Assembly: GCA_902529715.1 (NCBI GenBank)
Contig: CABZXL010000001.1
Coordinates: 65,162-115,694 of the forward strand
Reading direction: 5' to 3'
Source of the DNA: an uncultured Pelagibacteraceae bacterium
Lineage (GTDB): Bacteria > Pseudomonadota > Alphaproteobacteria > Pelagibacterales > Pelagibacteraceae
DNA length: 50,533 nt
Under the pieces are notes generated by a model. The model had not been told where the DNA came from. It worked only from the letters and a program-made list of their open reading frames with translations, and made no database searches. This document shows, piece after piece, positions 41,894-50,533 of this stretch. Numbering within the stretch: position 1 is the stretch's first letter; every line of letters begins with the position of its first letter. The position numbers and the translations under genes were made by a program.

Positions 41894-42007
41894 GTGTCAA
41901 AAAGATATAGCGGTAAATCATTTAAAGATTCAAGTGTAATGAAAAAACCTAAATTATCTCTTAAGGAAAAAAGAAAATTAAAAAAAGAGAAGAAAAAGAA
42001 AAGTTAA
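41894..42007 (+). CDS. Putative 37-aa basic peptide downstream of fabI (GTG start)
   Basis: Read by eye: (V/M)SKRYSGKSFKDSSVMKKPKLSLKEKRKLKKEKKKKS*; 5 nt after the fabI stop. Confidence 0.35.
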   Translation: MSKRYSGKSFKDSSVMKKPKLSLKEKRKLKKEKKKKS

Positions 42008-42008
42008 T

Positions 42009-42233
42009 TTAACAACAACTGCAGCTTTTTTTCTGATTTTTATCTATTTTATCAGTGTTAATTACTTCTTCTAATTCTTTTTTCTTTAATTCAGCTGCAT
42101 TTTTTTCTCTTAAAAGTTTGTCTTCGAAGTAAGCATAAAGAGATGAAAAACCTAATTTGATTGCTTTTTTTTGCTCATAATTTTTTCTCCCTTTAAGATT
42201 ATCAATTATTTTAATAATTTCTTGCTTTTGCAT
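42009..42233 (-). CDS. Small protein of unknown function with C-terminal CSCC
   Basis: 74 aa, charged helical body, tail NQKKSCSCC; starts 9 nt after the pnp stop, same strand. Confidence 0.6.
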   Translation of the reverse strand: MQKQEIIKIIDNLKGRKNYEQKKAIKLGFSSLYAYFEDKLLREKNAAELKKKELEEVINTDKIDKNQKKSCSCC

Positions 42234-42242
42234 ATTAACTTT

Positions 42243-44315
42243 CTAGACAGCAGCTTGTTTAATAGAAAGTTTTACTTTACCTCTATCAAAGCCTATGACT
42301 TTAACTTTAACTGCATCACCTTCTTTGACAACATCAGTTACTTTAGCTACTCTTTTATCAGCTAACTCTGAAATATGAACAAGACCATCTTGTTTTCCAA
42401 GAAAGTTAACAAATGCTCCAAATTCCATAATTTTCATAACTTTACCATTATAAATCTTATTTAATTCAGCTTTAGCGGTAAGATCTTTAATAAATTGTAA
42501 AGCAATGCTTCGAGATTCTTCATCTGGCGCTGCAACCGTTACAACTCCTTCGTCATTAACATCTACTTTGGCACCTGATTTTTCAACTATTTCTCTTATT
42601 GTTGCTCCACCTTTTCCTATAACAGTTGCGATATCTTTTTTATCTACTGTTATTTTTTCCATCTTAGGAGTATACTTACCAACACCATCTCTGGATTTAT
42701 CTAAAGCTTTATTCATTTCTTCCAAGATATGTATTCTTCCATCTTTAGCTTGTTTTAAAGCTTGTTCCATTATTTCAAATGTAATTCCAGTAATCTTAAT
42801 ATCCATTTGAAGAGATGTAATTCCAACTTTAGTTCCAGCAACCTTAAAATCCATATCACCTAAATGATCCTCATCTCCAAGAATGTCTGATAGTACACTA
42901 AAGTCATCACCTTCTTTGATTAATCCCATTGCAATACCTGCAACAGGTTCTTTTATTGGAACGCCAGCATCCATTAATGCTAATGAAGTTCCACAAACTG
43001 TTGCCATTGATGATGATCCATTAGATTCTGTAATCTCTGATACAACTCTAAATGTGTAAGGAAAACTTTCTTTCGATGGTAAAGATGAATTAATTGCTCT
43101 CCATGCAAGTTTTCCATGTCCAATTTCTCTTCTTCCAGTACCAATTCTTCCAGTTTCTCCAACTGAGAATGGTGGAAAATTATAATGAAGCATAAACCTT
43201 TCTCTTTGAAGACCTTCTAAACTTTCAATTCTCTGTTCATCATCTGAAGTTCCAAGTGTAGTTGTAACTATTGCTTGCGTTTCACCTCTTGTAAACAAAG
43301 CAGAACCATGTGTTCTTGGCAAAATTCCAACTTCACACATAATTGGTCTTACATCTGAAAGTCCTCTTCCATCAATTCTATTCTTATTTTTTAAGATATC
43401 TGTTCTAACTATTTTTTTTTCTAAATTTTTAAGTTCAGAACTAACATCTAAGTCTGTAAAGTTTTCATTTTCTTCAAAAAGTTTTTTTGCTTTATCAGTT
43501 ATTTCAGATATTAAATTTGATCTTTCTTGCTTATCTCTTACTGAAAAAGCTTTTTTTAACTCATCAGTAAATTCTTCTTCAATTTTTTTCTTAACTTCAG
43601 AAAGATCTTTTTTCTCTACAATCCAATCTGTTTTTTTACATTCTGCAGCAAGCTCTTCAATCATATTAATTACTGGGATGAAATTTTCATGACCAAATTT
43701 AACTGCGTTTAACATTTCTTCTTCAGTTAATCCGCTTGTTTCTGACTCAACCATTAAAACTGCATCTTTTGTTCCTGCCACAACAAGATCCAATTTTGAA
43801 TTTTCTAATTCTTTTTTTGAAGGATTAAGAACATAATTGCCATCAACAAAACCAACTCTAGATGCTCCAACAGGCCCCATAAATGGCATACCTGAAATGG
43901 CTAAAGCTGCTGATGAGGCAATTATTGACAATATATCTGCTTCATTTTCTTTATCATAAGAAATTACTGTTGGAAGTAATTGTACTTCATTTTTAAATTC
44001 ATCTGGAAACAATGGTCTAATAGGTCTATCAATCAACCTAGAAATTAATGTTTCGCTTTCAGTTGGTCTTGCTTCTCTTTTAAAATAACCACCTGGAATT
44101 TTTCCAGCTGCATAATACTTTTCTTGATAATTTACCGATAGTGGAAAGTAATCTATATCTGGATTTATTTTTTTTGCTCCCACAACAGTTGCTAAAACAA
44201 CTGTTTCTCCACATTTTGCAATTATTGCTCCATCGGCTTGTCTTGCAATTTTTCCTGTTTCTAAACTTAATTTTTTACCGTTTAGCTCGATTTCTTTTTT
44301 AAATACTTTAAACAT
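42243..44315 (-). CDS. pnp: Polyribonucleotide nucleotidyltransferase
   Basis: 690 aa, two RNase PH domains, KH ([12 protein letters not shown]) and S1 domains. Confidence 0.98.
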   Translation of the reverse strand: MFKVFKKEIELNGKKLSLETGKIARQADGAIIAKCGETVVLATVVGAKKINPDIDYFPLSVNYQEKYYAAGKIPGGYFKREARPTESETLISRLIDRPIRPLFPDEFKNEVQLLPTVISYDKENEADILSIIASSAALAISGMPFMGPVGASRVGFVDGNYVLNPSKKELENSKLDLVVAGTKDAVLMVESETSGLTEEEMLNAVKFGHENFIPVINMIEELAAECKKTDWIVEKKDLSEVKKKIEEEFTDELKKAFSVRDKQERSNLISEITDKAKKLFEENENFTDLDVSSELKNLEKKIVRTDILKNKNRIDGRGLSDVRPIMCEVGILPRTHGSALFTRGETQAIVTTTLGTSDDEQRIESLEGLQRERFMLHYNFPPFSVGETGRIGTGRREIGHGKLAWRAINSSLPSKESFPYTFRVVSEITESNGSSSMATVCGTSLALMDAGVPIKEPVAGIAMGLIKEGDDFSVLSDILGDEDHLGDMDFKVAGTKVGITSLQMDIKITGITFEIMEQALKQAKDGRIHILEEMNKALDKSRDGVGKYTPKMEKITVDKKDIATVIGKGGATIREIVEKSGAKVDVNDEGVVTVAAPDEESRSIALQFIKDLTAKAELNKIYNGKVMKIMEFGAFVNFLGKQDGLVHISELADKRVAKVTDVVKEGDAVKVKVIGFDRGKVKLSIKQAAV

Positions 44316-44321
44316 TTTTTT

Positions 44322-44570
44322 CTATTTCCTTAAATTTAATTTTGTTATTACATTCTGATAAGAATCTAGTTTATTTTTTTTTAAATAATCTAGTAATTTT
44401 TTTCTCTTATTTACTGCTTTTAACAAGCCTACTGAGGAATGTTTATCTTTCTTAAACTTTTTTATATGAATTGATAAATTTTTAATTTTACTAGTTAATT
44501 CTGCTATTTGAAACTCTGAAGATCCTGTGTCTTTATCGTGAATAGCAAGTTCTTTACTCTTTTTGTTCAT
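44322..44570 (-). CDS. rpsO: 30S ribosomal protein S15
   Basis: 82 aa, DTGSSEFQIAELT..HIKKFKKDKHSSVGLLKAVNKRKKLLDYL. Confidence 0.96.
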   Translation of the reverse strand: MNKKSKELAIHDKDTGSSEFQIAELTSKIKNLSIHIKKFKKDKHSSVGLLKAVNKRKKLLDYLKKNKLDSYQNVITKLNLRK

Positions 44571-44578
44571 TTTTTTCC

Positions 44579-44944
44579 TTATTTATTTGTTTGTTTTATT
44601 AAGTTTTCAATTTTTTCAGCATAATCAAAAGATTCATCTTTAACAAACAAAAGCTTTGGTAAATACTTCATTGTTATTTTTTTTGATAAAACTTTTCTGA
44701 TTACAAATGAAAATTCTTTTAATTTGTTTACTGACTCTTGAGCATTTTTTCCACCAAGTGGTAAAACAAATGCTTTAGCAATTTTTAGATCTTGGCTCAT
44801 TCTTACTTCAGTAACAGTTATTTCTTTTGTTTCAATATTGGGAAGCTTAGCTTCATCTCTTAGAAAAATCATTCCTAGAGCTTGCTTTACCATCTCTCCC
44901 ACTCTTAATTGTCTTTGCGATACTGGTTTTCCTAGTTTGCTCAT
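44579..44944 (-). CDS. rbfA: Ribosome-binding factor A
   Basis: 121 aa, SQRQLRVGEMVKQALG, VRMSQDLKIAKAFV. Confidence 0.94.
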   Translation of the reverse strand: MSKLGKPVSQRQLRVGEMVKQALGMIFLRDEAKLPNIETKEITVTEVRMSQDLKIAKAFVLPLGGKNAQESVNKLKEFSFVIRKVLSKKITMKYLPKLLFVKDESFDYAEKIENLIKQTNK

Positions 44945-44945
44945 T

Positions 44946-47150
44946 CTATATTGTTCTTTCAGTTACAGTAGAATTATATACTTCAATAATATCTTTTTTT
45001 TGAAAATCATTAAAATTTTTGATTGTAATTCCACATTCTAATCCTGCGGATACCTGTTTTGCTTGATTCTTTTCTCTAAAAATTGATCCAATTTTTCCAC
45101 TAAATACTATTGTGCCATCACGAATTATTCTTACGCTAGAATCTTGCAAAATTTCTCCTTCGATTACTTTTGAACCTGCAACTTTTCCAACTTTTGAAAC
45201 TTTAAATATTTCAAGAATTTCAGCTGATCCAATTACTTTTTCCTCTACATTAGGTGTTAGTAAGCCAGACATTCTTTGTTTAACAAAATCTAATAGTTCA
45301 TAAATAATATTGTATGAATTAATTTTTATTTTTTCTATTTCAGCAACTTTCTTTGCTTCTTTGCTTGGTTTTACATTGAATGCAATTAGAATTGCATTAG
45401 ATGCTTTAGCCAATGAAACATCTGTTTCAGTTATCATTCCTATATCTGATAAAATTATCTTTGGTTTAACTTCTTCATGTTTTATTTGAGAAATTGCATT
45501 TTTTATTGCTTCAGAAGATCCATGAACATCAGATTTAATTATTATATTTAATTCTTCAGATGTTTTATCTTTAAATGCTGAATCTTGAGTTACAAATGTT
45601 AGTGGGTTTTTTCCTTGTTGATTTTCTTGTATTCTAGCTTCGCACAATAATTTAGCTTCTTTCTCATTTTCCAAAACTATAAAATCATCTCCTGCTTTTG
45701 CTGCACCATTGATTCCTAAAACTTCTATTGGTGTTGATGGGTTTGCTTCATTTATATTTAAACCTTGATCATTAATCAATGCTCTTACTTTTCCCCATTT
45801 CATTCCACTAACAAAATAATCTCCTTTTTTTAAAGTTCCCGTAGTCACAATTATATTTACTATTGGACCTCTGCCAATATCAATTTTGGATTCCATAACT
45901 ACTCCATTAGCTTTTATTTCATAATCTGTTTTTAAATCTAACAATTCGGCTTGTAACAAGACTGACTCGATTAATTTATCAAGATTTTTTTTTGTTTTTG
46001 TAGATATTTCTACCATTAAAGTATCTCCTGATAAATCTTCGGCTATTAATTCATGTTCTAATAATTGGTTTTTTATTTTTTGCGGGTCAGCCTCTGGAAG
46101 ATCACATTTATTAATTGCTACTACAATTGGAACTTTTGCTGCTTTAGCATGTTTTATTGACTCTATAGTTTGTGGTTTTACTCCATCATCTGCAGCAACA
46201 ACTAATATAACCAAATCTGTTAATTTAGAACCTCTTGCTCTCATTTCTGTAAATGCTGCATGTCCCGGTGTATCTATAAAAGTAATTTTATTTGAATTAT
46301 AATTTATTTGATAAGCACCTAGGTGTTGTGTAATTCCTCCAAATTCTCCAGATACAACATTTGCCTTTCTCAAAACATCTAATACTGATGTTTTACCATG
46401 ATCTACATGGCCCATAACAGTAACTATTGGAGGTCTACTTTTTAAATTTTCTGACTTTATTTCTTTAATTTTTTTTATTTTTTCTTCTGCTTTTTCTTCT
46501 TTAATTGGATTATGCCCAAATTCTTGAACTAAATATTCTGCTATATCAGAGTTAATACTATGATTAATTGTTGCAGTTACACCCATTGATAAAAGATGTT
46601 TAATAATACTACTAGACTGTTCAGCCATTCTATTAGCCAACTCTCTAATAGTAATTACTTCGGGGATATTAACATCTCTTTTAACAGGTTTTAGATCCTC
46701 AATCTTTTCATCTTTTTTTAGTTCTTTGTTTTCCTTTTTTTTTGCTCTTTTTAGAGAAGCCAAGCTTCTTCCTTTAAATCCAATTTCTTCCTCACTTAAT
46801 GCTCTTGATACAGTTAGTTTTAATTCTCTTCTCTTAGAACCAATTTTTCCTTTTTGAACATTTTCCCCTTTAAGTCTTTTAGTTGCCCTCTGTTCAGCTA
46901 GTTTCCTTTTTTCAAAATCATTTGCAGCAAATGGTTTAGCAAATGTGGTTTCTCTAGGAACAAAATTAGCTTTTGGTTTGTTATATGTACTTTTTTGAGA
47001 CCCAGTTTTTGAAAATGAGCCTTTTAAACCAAATCTATTTTTTTTTCCAATTACTACTGAGTTTTTTCCCTGTGATTTTGCTAATTCTATATTATCTATA
47101 GTTTTTTTTGAACTTCCAGAAATAGTTAACTTTAATTTTTTCTTCTCCAT
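44946..47150 (-). CDS. infB: Translation initiation factor IF-2
   Basis: 734 aa, VTVMGHVDHGKTSVLD, DTPGHAAFTEMRARG, NKCD. Confidence 0.98.
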   Translation of the reverse strand: MEKKKLKLTISGSSKKTIDNIELAKSQGKNSVVIGKKNRFGLKGSFSKTGSQKSTYNKPKANFVPRETTFAKPFAANDFEKRKLAEQRATKRLKGENVQKGKIGSKRRELKLTVSRALSEEEIGFKGRSLASLKRAKKKENKELKKDEKIEDLKPVKRDVNIPEVITIRELANRMAEQSSSIIKHLLSMGVTATINHSINSDIAEYLVQEFGHNPIKEEKAEEKIKKIKEIKSENLKSRPPIVTVMGHVDHGKTSVLDVLRKANVVSGEFGGITQHLGAYQINYNSNKITFIDTPGHAAFTEMRARGSKLTDLVILVVAADDGVKPQTIESIKHAKAAKVPIVVAINKCDLPEADPQKIKNQLLEHELIAEDLSGDTLMVEISTKTKKNLDKLIESVLLQAELLDLKTDYEIKANGVVMESKIDIGRGPIVNIIVTTGTLKKGDYFVSGMKWGKVRALINDQGLNINEANPSTPIEVLGINGAAKAGDDFIVLENEKEAKLLCEARIQENQQGKNPLTFVTQDSAFKDKTSEELNIIIKSDVHGSSEAIKNAISQIKHEEVKPKIILSDIGMITETDVSLAKASNAILIAFNVKPSKEAKKVAEIEKIKINSYNIIYELLDFVKQRMSGLLTPNVEEKVIGSAEILEIFKVSKVGKVAGSKVIEGEILQDSSVRIIRDGTIVFSGKIGSIFREKNQAKQVSAGLECGITIKNFNDFQKKDIIEVYNSTVTERTI

Positions 47151-47160
47151 AAGTCATCTC

Positions 47161-48714
47161 TCAATCTTTATAAACTTTATCTCTTGCAGACATTATTAAA
47201 TCATCAGCTTCTTTTTTGGAAAGAGCAAAATCTTCTAAATATCCTTTAACTTTTATTCTCTCTCCTTTTACAATATCATAAGCACCCGTAAGTTCATCGG
47301 AAGATAAATCAGCAAAATCTAATAATTTTAAAATATTTTGCTCACCTAAAGTTACCAACATACCTGGTGTTAAACCTTCATGCTTAATTAGCTCACTTTC
47401 TAGTCCTAATTCTTTTATTTTATTTTGTATTTCCATCTGATCTTTTTTGTAAAATTCATCCGCTCTCTCAATAAGTTCTTTTGCTGTTTCTTCTTCTATT
47501 CCTTCAATTTTTGTTAATGCTTCAATGGAACTATCTTTTATATCATCAATTGAGGAAAAGCCCTCAGCAACTAATAATTGACCCAAAGTTTCATCTAATT
47601 CTAAATTTTTCACAAAATTTTCAGTTTTTTCTTTAAACTCTATTTGTCTTCTTTCAGAATCCTCCTGGTCCGTCATTATATTTATTTCATAATTTAATAG
47701 TTTAGTTGCCAGCCTAACATTTTGACCTCTTCTTCCTATTGCTTTACTTAAATTTTCTTCACTAAGAATAACATCAAGTTTTTTTAAATCATTATCTACA
47801 TTAACTCTTTGTACTTCAGCAGGAGATAGGGCGTTTGCTACTACAGCTGCTGGGTCTTCAGACCAATTAACTATATCAATTTTTTCACCTTGAAGTTCGT
47901 TTACAACTGCCTGAACTCTACTTCCTCTCATACCAACACACGCACCAACTGGGTCTAGCGATGCATCTATTGCTTTAACACATATTTTTGCTCTACTTCC
48001 TGGATCTCTTGCAGAAGACTTAATTTCAATAAGGCCATCATAAATCTCTGGGACTTCCTGAAAAAAAAGTTTTTCCATAAATTTTGGATGTGCTCTAGAT
48101 AGAAAAATTTGTTGACCTTTTGGTTCTCTTCTTACATCTAAACAATATGCTTTTATTCTGTCTCCTGCTTTTATATTTTCTCTTGGTATAATCTCATTTT
48201 TTTGAATGATTGCTTCTGTTCTACCCAGATCTACAATCACATTTCCAAACTCAATTCTTTTTACTATTCCACTAAGTATTGTATCTTTTTTATCTTTAAA
48301 ATCTTCATATTGCCTTTCTCTTTCTGCTTCTCTTACGTTAAAGCTTATTACCTGCTTAGCAGTTTGGGCAGCAATCCTTCCAAAATCAAAAGATGGCAAA
48401 GGTTGTAAAACTACATCTCCAATGTTTTTACCTTTATTTGTTTCATTAAGTTTAATTGCCTGATCTAGACTTATTTCTAGATTAGAATTTTCTGGTTTTT
48501 CAACAATTATAAGCTTTCTAAATATTCCAATATCTCCATTGTCTCTATCAATTAAAACTTTAATTTCATTTTCTGATCCAAATTTTGATTTAGCAGCTTT
48601 TGCAATACCATTTTCCATAGAATCAATAATTAATTCTTTATCTATAGATTTTTCTAAAGCCACAGCTTCAGCTATTCTTAATAATTCAAGTTTATCTGCT
48701 CTTCTATTCAACAT
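47161..48714 (-). CDS. nusA: Transcription termination/antitermination protein NusA
   Basis: S1/KH domains (DPVGACVGMRGSRVQAVVNELQGEKIDIV) and C-terminal repeats; start trimmed from 48750 to MLNRRADKLELL (SD TTGGAGAAAACAAA-ATG). Confidence 0.96.
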   Translation of the reverse strand: MLNRRADKLELLRIAEAVALEKSIDKELIIDSMENGIAKAAKSKFGSENEIKVLIDRDNGDIGIFRKLIIVEKPENSNLEISLDQAIKLNETNKGKNIGDVVLQPLPSFDFGRIAAQTAKQVISFNVREAERERQYEDFKDKKDTILSGIVKRIEFGNVIVDLGRTEAIIQKNEIIPRENIKAGDRIKAYCLDVRREPKGQQIFLSRAHPKFMEKLFFQEVPEIYDGLIEIKSSARDPGSRAKICVKAIDASLDPVGACVGMRGSRVQAVVNELQGEKIDIVNWSEDPAAVVANALSPAEVQRVNVDNDLKKLDVILSEENLSKAIGRRGQNVRLATKLLNYEINIMTDQEDSERRQIEFKEKTENFVKNLELDETLGQLLVAEGFSSIDDIKDSSIEALTKIEGIEEETAKELIERADEFYKKDQMEIQNKIKELGLESELIKHEGLTPGMLVTLGEQNILKLLDFADLSSDELTGAYDIVKGERIKVKGYLEDFALSKKEADDLIMSARDKVYKD

Positions 48715-48731
48715 TTTGTTTTCTCCAAAAA

Positions 48732-48753
48732 AAAATGGGCCGAAGCCCATTTT
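48732..48753 (-). terminator. UUCG-tetraloop intrinsic terminator immediately upstream of nusA
   Basis: Minus strand AAAATGGGC-TTCG-GCCCATTTT followed by further Ts; about 18 nt before the nusA ATG. Confidence 0.85.
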
Positions 48754-48775
48754 GAAATTTCAACAATGTAAGGTG

Positions 48776-48803
48776 AATATAGGTATTTTTTTTATATTTT
48801 CAA
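48776..48803 (-). promoter_or_regulatory. Candidate promoter between metK and nusA
   Basis: Minus strand TTGAAA (48798-48803), 16-nt spacer, TATATT (48776-48781). Confidence 0.45.
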
Positions 48804-48809
48804 CTTTAA

Positions 48810-49973
48810 TTACTTATTAAAAACATCAGCTTTATCAGTTTTTTCCCATGAAAATGAGCCGTCTGACCCTGGATCTCTTCCAAAATGGCCATATGCAGCT
48901 GTTTTTTCATATATTGCTTTATTTAAACCCAACATTTCTCTTATTCCTCTTGGACTTAAGTCAAAGTTATCATTAATTAATTTTTCTACATGTCTATTTT
49001 TTTCTTCATCATTGTCAAAAAGATCAACATAAATTGATAAAGGTTTTGATACTCCAATTGCATAAGCTAGTTGAATTAAACATTTATCTGCTATCTTTGA
49101 TGCAACTACATTTTTTGCCAAGTATCTTGATGCATATGCTGCTGATCTATCAACTTTTGTAGGATCTTTTCCTGAAAAGGCCCCTCCACCATGAGGAGCT
49201 GCTCCTCCGTAGGTATCTACAATAATTTTTCTTCCTGTTAATCCACTATCTCCGTCTGGTCCACCGATGACAAAATTACCTGTGGGATTTACATAAATTT
49301 CACTTTCGTCCAATCCATTTATAAGATTTTTTGGGATAGATTTTTCTATGTATGGCTTAACTAATTCTCTCACCTGTGATTGATTTACATCTGCAGAATG
49401 TTGAGTTGAAATTACAACTGACTTTACATGAGCAGGTTTTCCATCTTTATACTCAATAGTAATTTGACTTTTTGAGTCAGGCTCAATATTTTTTAACTTT
49501 CCAGACTTTCGATCTTCTGCCATTAATCTTAAAATTTTATGTGAATAATGTATGGGTGCTGGCATAAGCACATCTGTTTCATTACATGCATAACCAAACA
49601 TTATTCCTTGGTCTCCAGCTCCTTCATCTTTATTTCCAGATGAGTCTACACCCATTGCAATATCTGCAGATTGAGAATGAAGATGACTTTCTATTTTAGT
49701 TGCATCCTTCCATGTAAAGCCTTCTTGGTCATAACCAATATCCTTTATACACTCTCTAACTTTTTGAATTAAATCTTCTTTTTTTATTTCTGGTCCTCTT
49801 ACTTCTCCAGCTAAAACCACCTTATTTGTTGTTGTTAAAGTTTCGCAAGCTACTCTTGATTGAGGTTCTGCACCTAAATAACTATCTACAACCATATCTG
49901 ATATTCTATCGCAAACTTTATCCGGATGTCCTTCTGAAACTGACTCGCTAGTAAATAAATAATTTTTTTTCAT
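48810..49973 (-). CDS. metK: S-adenosylmethionine synthetase
   Basis: 387 aa, [44 protein letters not shown]. Confidence 0.98.
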   Translation of the reverse strand: MKKNYLFTSESVSEGHPDKVCDRISDMVVDSYLGAEPQSRVACETLTTTNKVVLAGEVRGPEIKKEDLIQKVRECIKDIGYDQEGFTWKDATKIESHLHSQSADIAMGVDSSGNKDEGAGDQGIMFGYACNETDVLMPAPIHYSHKILRLMAEDRKSGKLKNIEPDSKSQITIEYKDGKPAHVKSVVISTQHSADVNQSQVRELVKPYIEKSIPKNLINGLDESEIYVNPTGNFVIGGPDGDSGLTGRKIIVDTYGGAAPHGGGAFSGKDPTKVDRSAAYASRYLAKNVVASKIADKCLIQLAYAIGVSKPLSIYVDLFDNDEEKNRHVEKLINDNFDLSPRGIREMLGLNKAIYEKTAAYGHFGRDPGSDGSFSWEKTDKADVFNK

Positions 49974-49974
49974 C

Positions 49975-50533
49975 TTAACTCCCTTTCTTTTTTAAAAAAA
50001 AAATTAAACTAATATAAAATAATAAAAAATAAAAGAAGATCTTATTGCCAAAAGAACTAAAAAGAGTTTTTTTTGTTTGCTCAAAACTTTTTATTTCAAT
50101 AACTCCCCTCTCAGTTGATTTAATCTGATTAACTATTTGTCCTTTTGGATTAATAAATGCTGAAATTCCATTGTTTGCTGAACGAATTAAATTCTTTCCT
50201 TCTTCTATAGATCTAAATATTGAGTGTGAAAAATGCTGGTATGGTCCTACAGAATTACCAAACCAACCATCTTCAGATATATTAAGTATTAAATTATAAT
50301 TATCATTAGTTTTATTAATTTTTCCTGAATAAATTATTTCGTAGCAAATTAATGGAACAAAATTTAAATTATTTACATTTATTATATCTCTATCATTGCT
50401 GCTGGAGAAAGACCTATAGCCTTGAGTAATCTTTTTTAGACCAAATTTTCTAAAAAAATTTTCAAAAGGTAAAAACTCACCAAAAGGTACTAGTTTATTT
50501 TTGTTATACTTTCCTAATATATTTAAATCTTTA
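49975..50533 (-). CDS. lnt: Apolipoprotein N-acyltransferase, C-terminal part (runs off window)
   Basis: Read on minus strand: ..[54 protein letters not shown].. nitrilase-like Lnt signature; TAA at 49975-49977; not in ORF track. Confidence 0.88.
   Translation of the reverse strand, partial: KDLNILGKYNKNKLVPFGEFLPFENFFRKFGLKKITQGYRSFSSSNDRDIINVNNLNFVPLICYEIIYSGKINKTNDNYNLILNISEDGWFGNSVGPYQHFSHSIFRSIEEGKNLIRSANNGISAFINPKGQIVNQIKSTERGVIEIKSFEQTKKTLFSSFGNKIFFYFLLFYISLIFFLKKKGS

Noticed and set aside
42505-42810. 101-aa plus-strand ORF antisense to pnp
   Set aside because: Antisense to the highly conserved KH/RNase PH region; no independent evidence.
48202-48820. Plus-strand ORFs antisense to nusA
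   Set aside because: Shadow ORFs, mutually overlapping, no RBS or family signal.
49974-50040. SAM riboswitch upstream of metK
   Set aside because: The metK start lies directly behind the lnt stop with its SD overlapping lnt; no room for a riboswitch.

Overview
This 50.5 kb window is AT-rich, gene-dense bacterial chromosome. Gene content and order (irr/fabA-fabB-fabI, mutM/ubiE-ubiB-coaBC-dut, Suv3-like helicase-ferredoxin-carD, metK-nusA-infB-rbfA-rpsO-pnp) fit a streamlined alphaproteobacterium, most likely SAR11/Pelagibacterales; the taxonomy is inferred. Most of it is core housekeeping: gltBD, uppP, pyruvate dehydrogenase, acetoacetyl-CoA synthetase, dnaA-dnaN, argH-lysA, ubiquinone biosynthesis, fatty acid synthesis, katG and translation genes. 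There are two tRNA genes (Arg-ACG, Leu-CAA). I saw no CRISPR array, transposon, prophage or rRNA. The points most worth a second look are: (1) a pyruvate dehydrogenase with its lipoyl (swinging-arm) domain fused to the N-terminus of E1 (AceE), while the adjacent E2 has none; (2) an unannotated transcription unit for a 27-aa Lys/Arg/Ala peptide with promoter, leader hairpin, Shine-Dalgarno and terminator, convergent with a carD that has a Lys-rich tail; (3) an Irr ICE-like operator in the katG promoter, with katG next to irr; (4) a UUCG intrinsic terminator about 18 nt before the nusA start codon, suggesting attenuation by NusA itself; (5) two tRNA genes each followed 5-7 nt after the encoded CCA by an ATG; (6) a perfect palindrome upstream of aceE; (7) several small ORFs missing from the ORF track, including an LptM-like lipoprotein between argH and lysA, and a partial lnt at the window edge.
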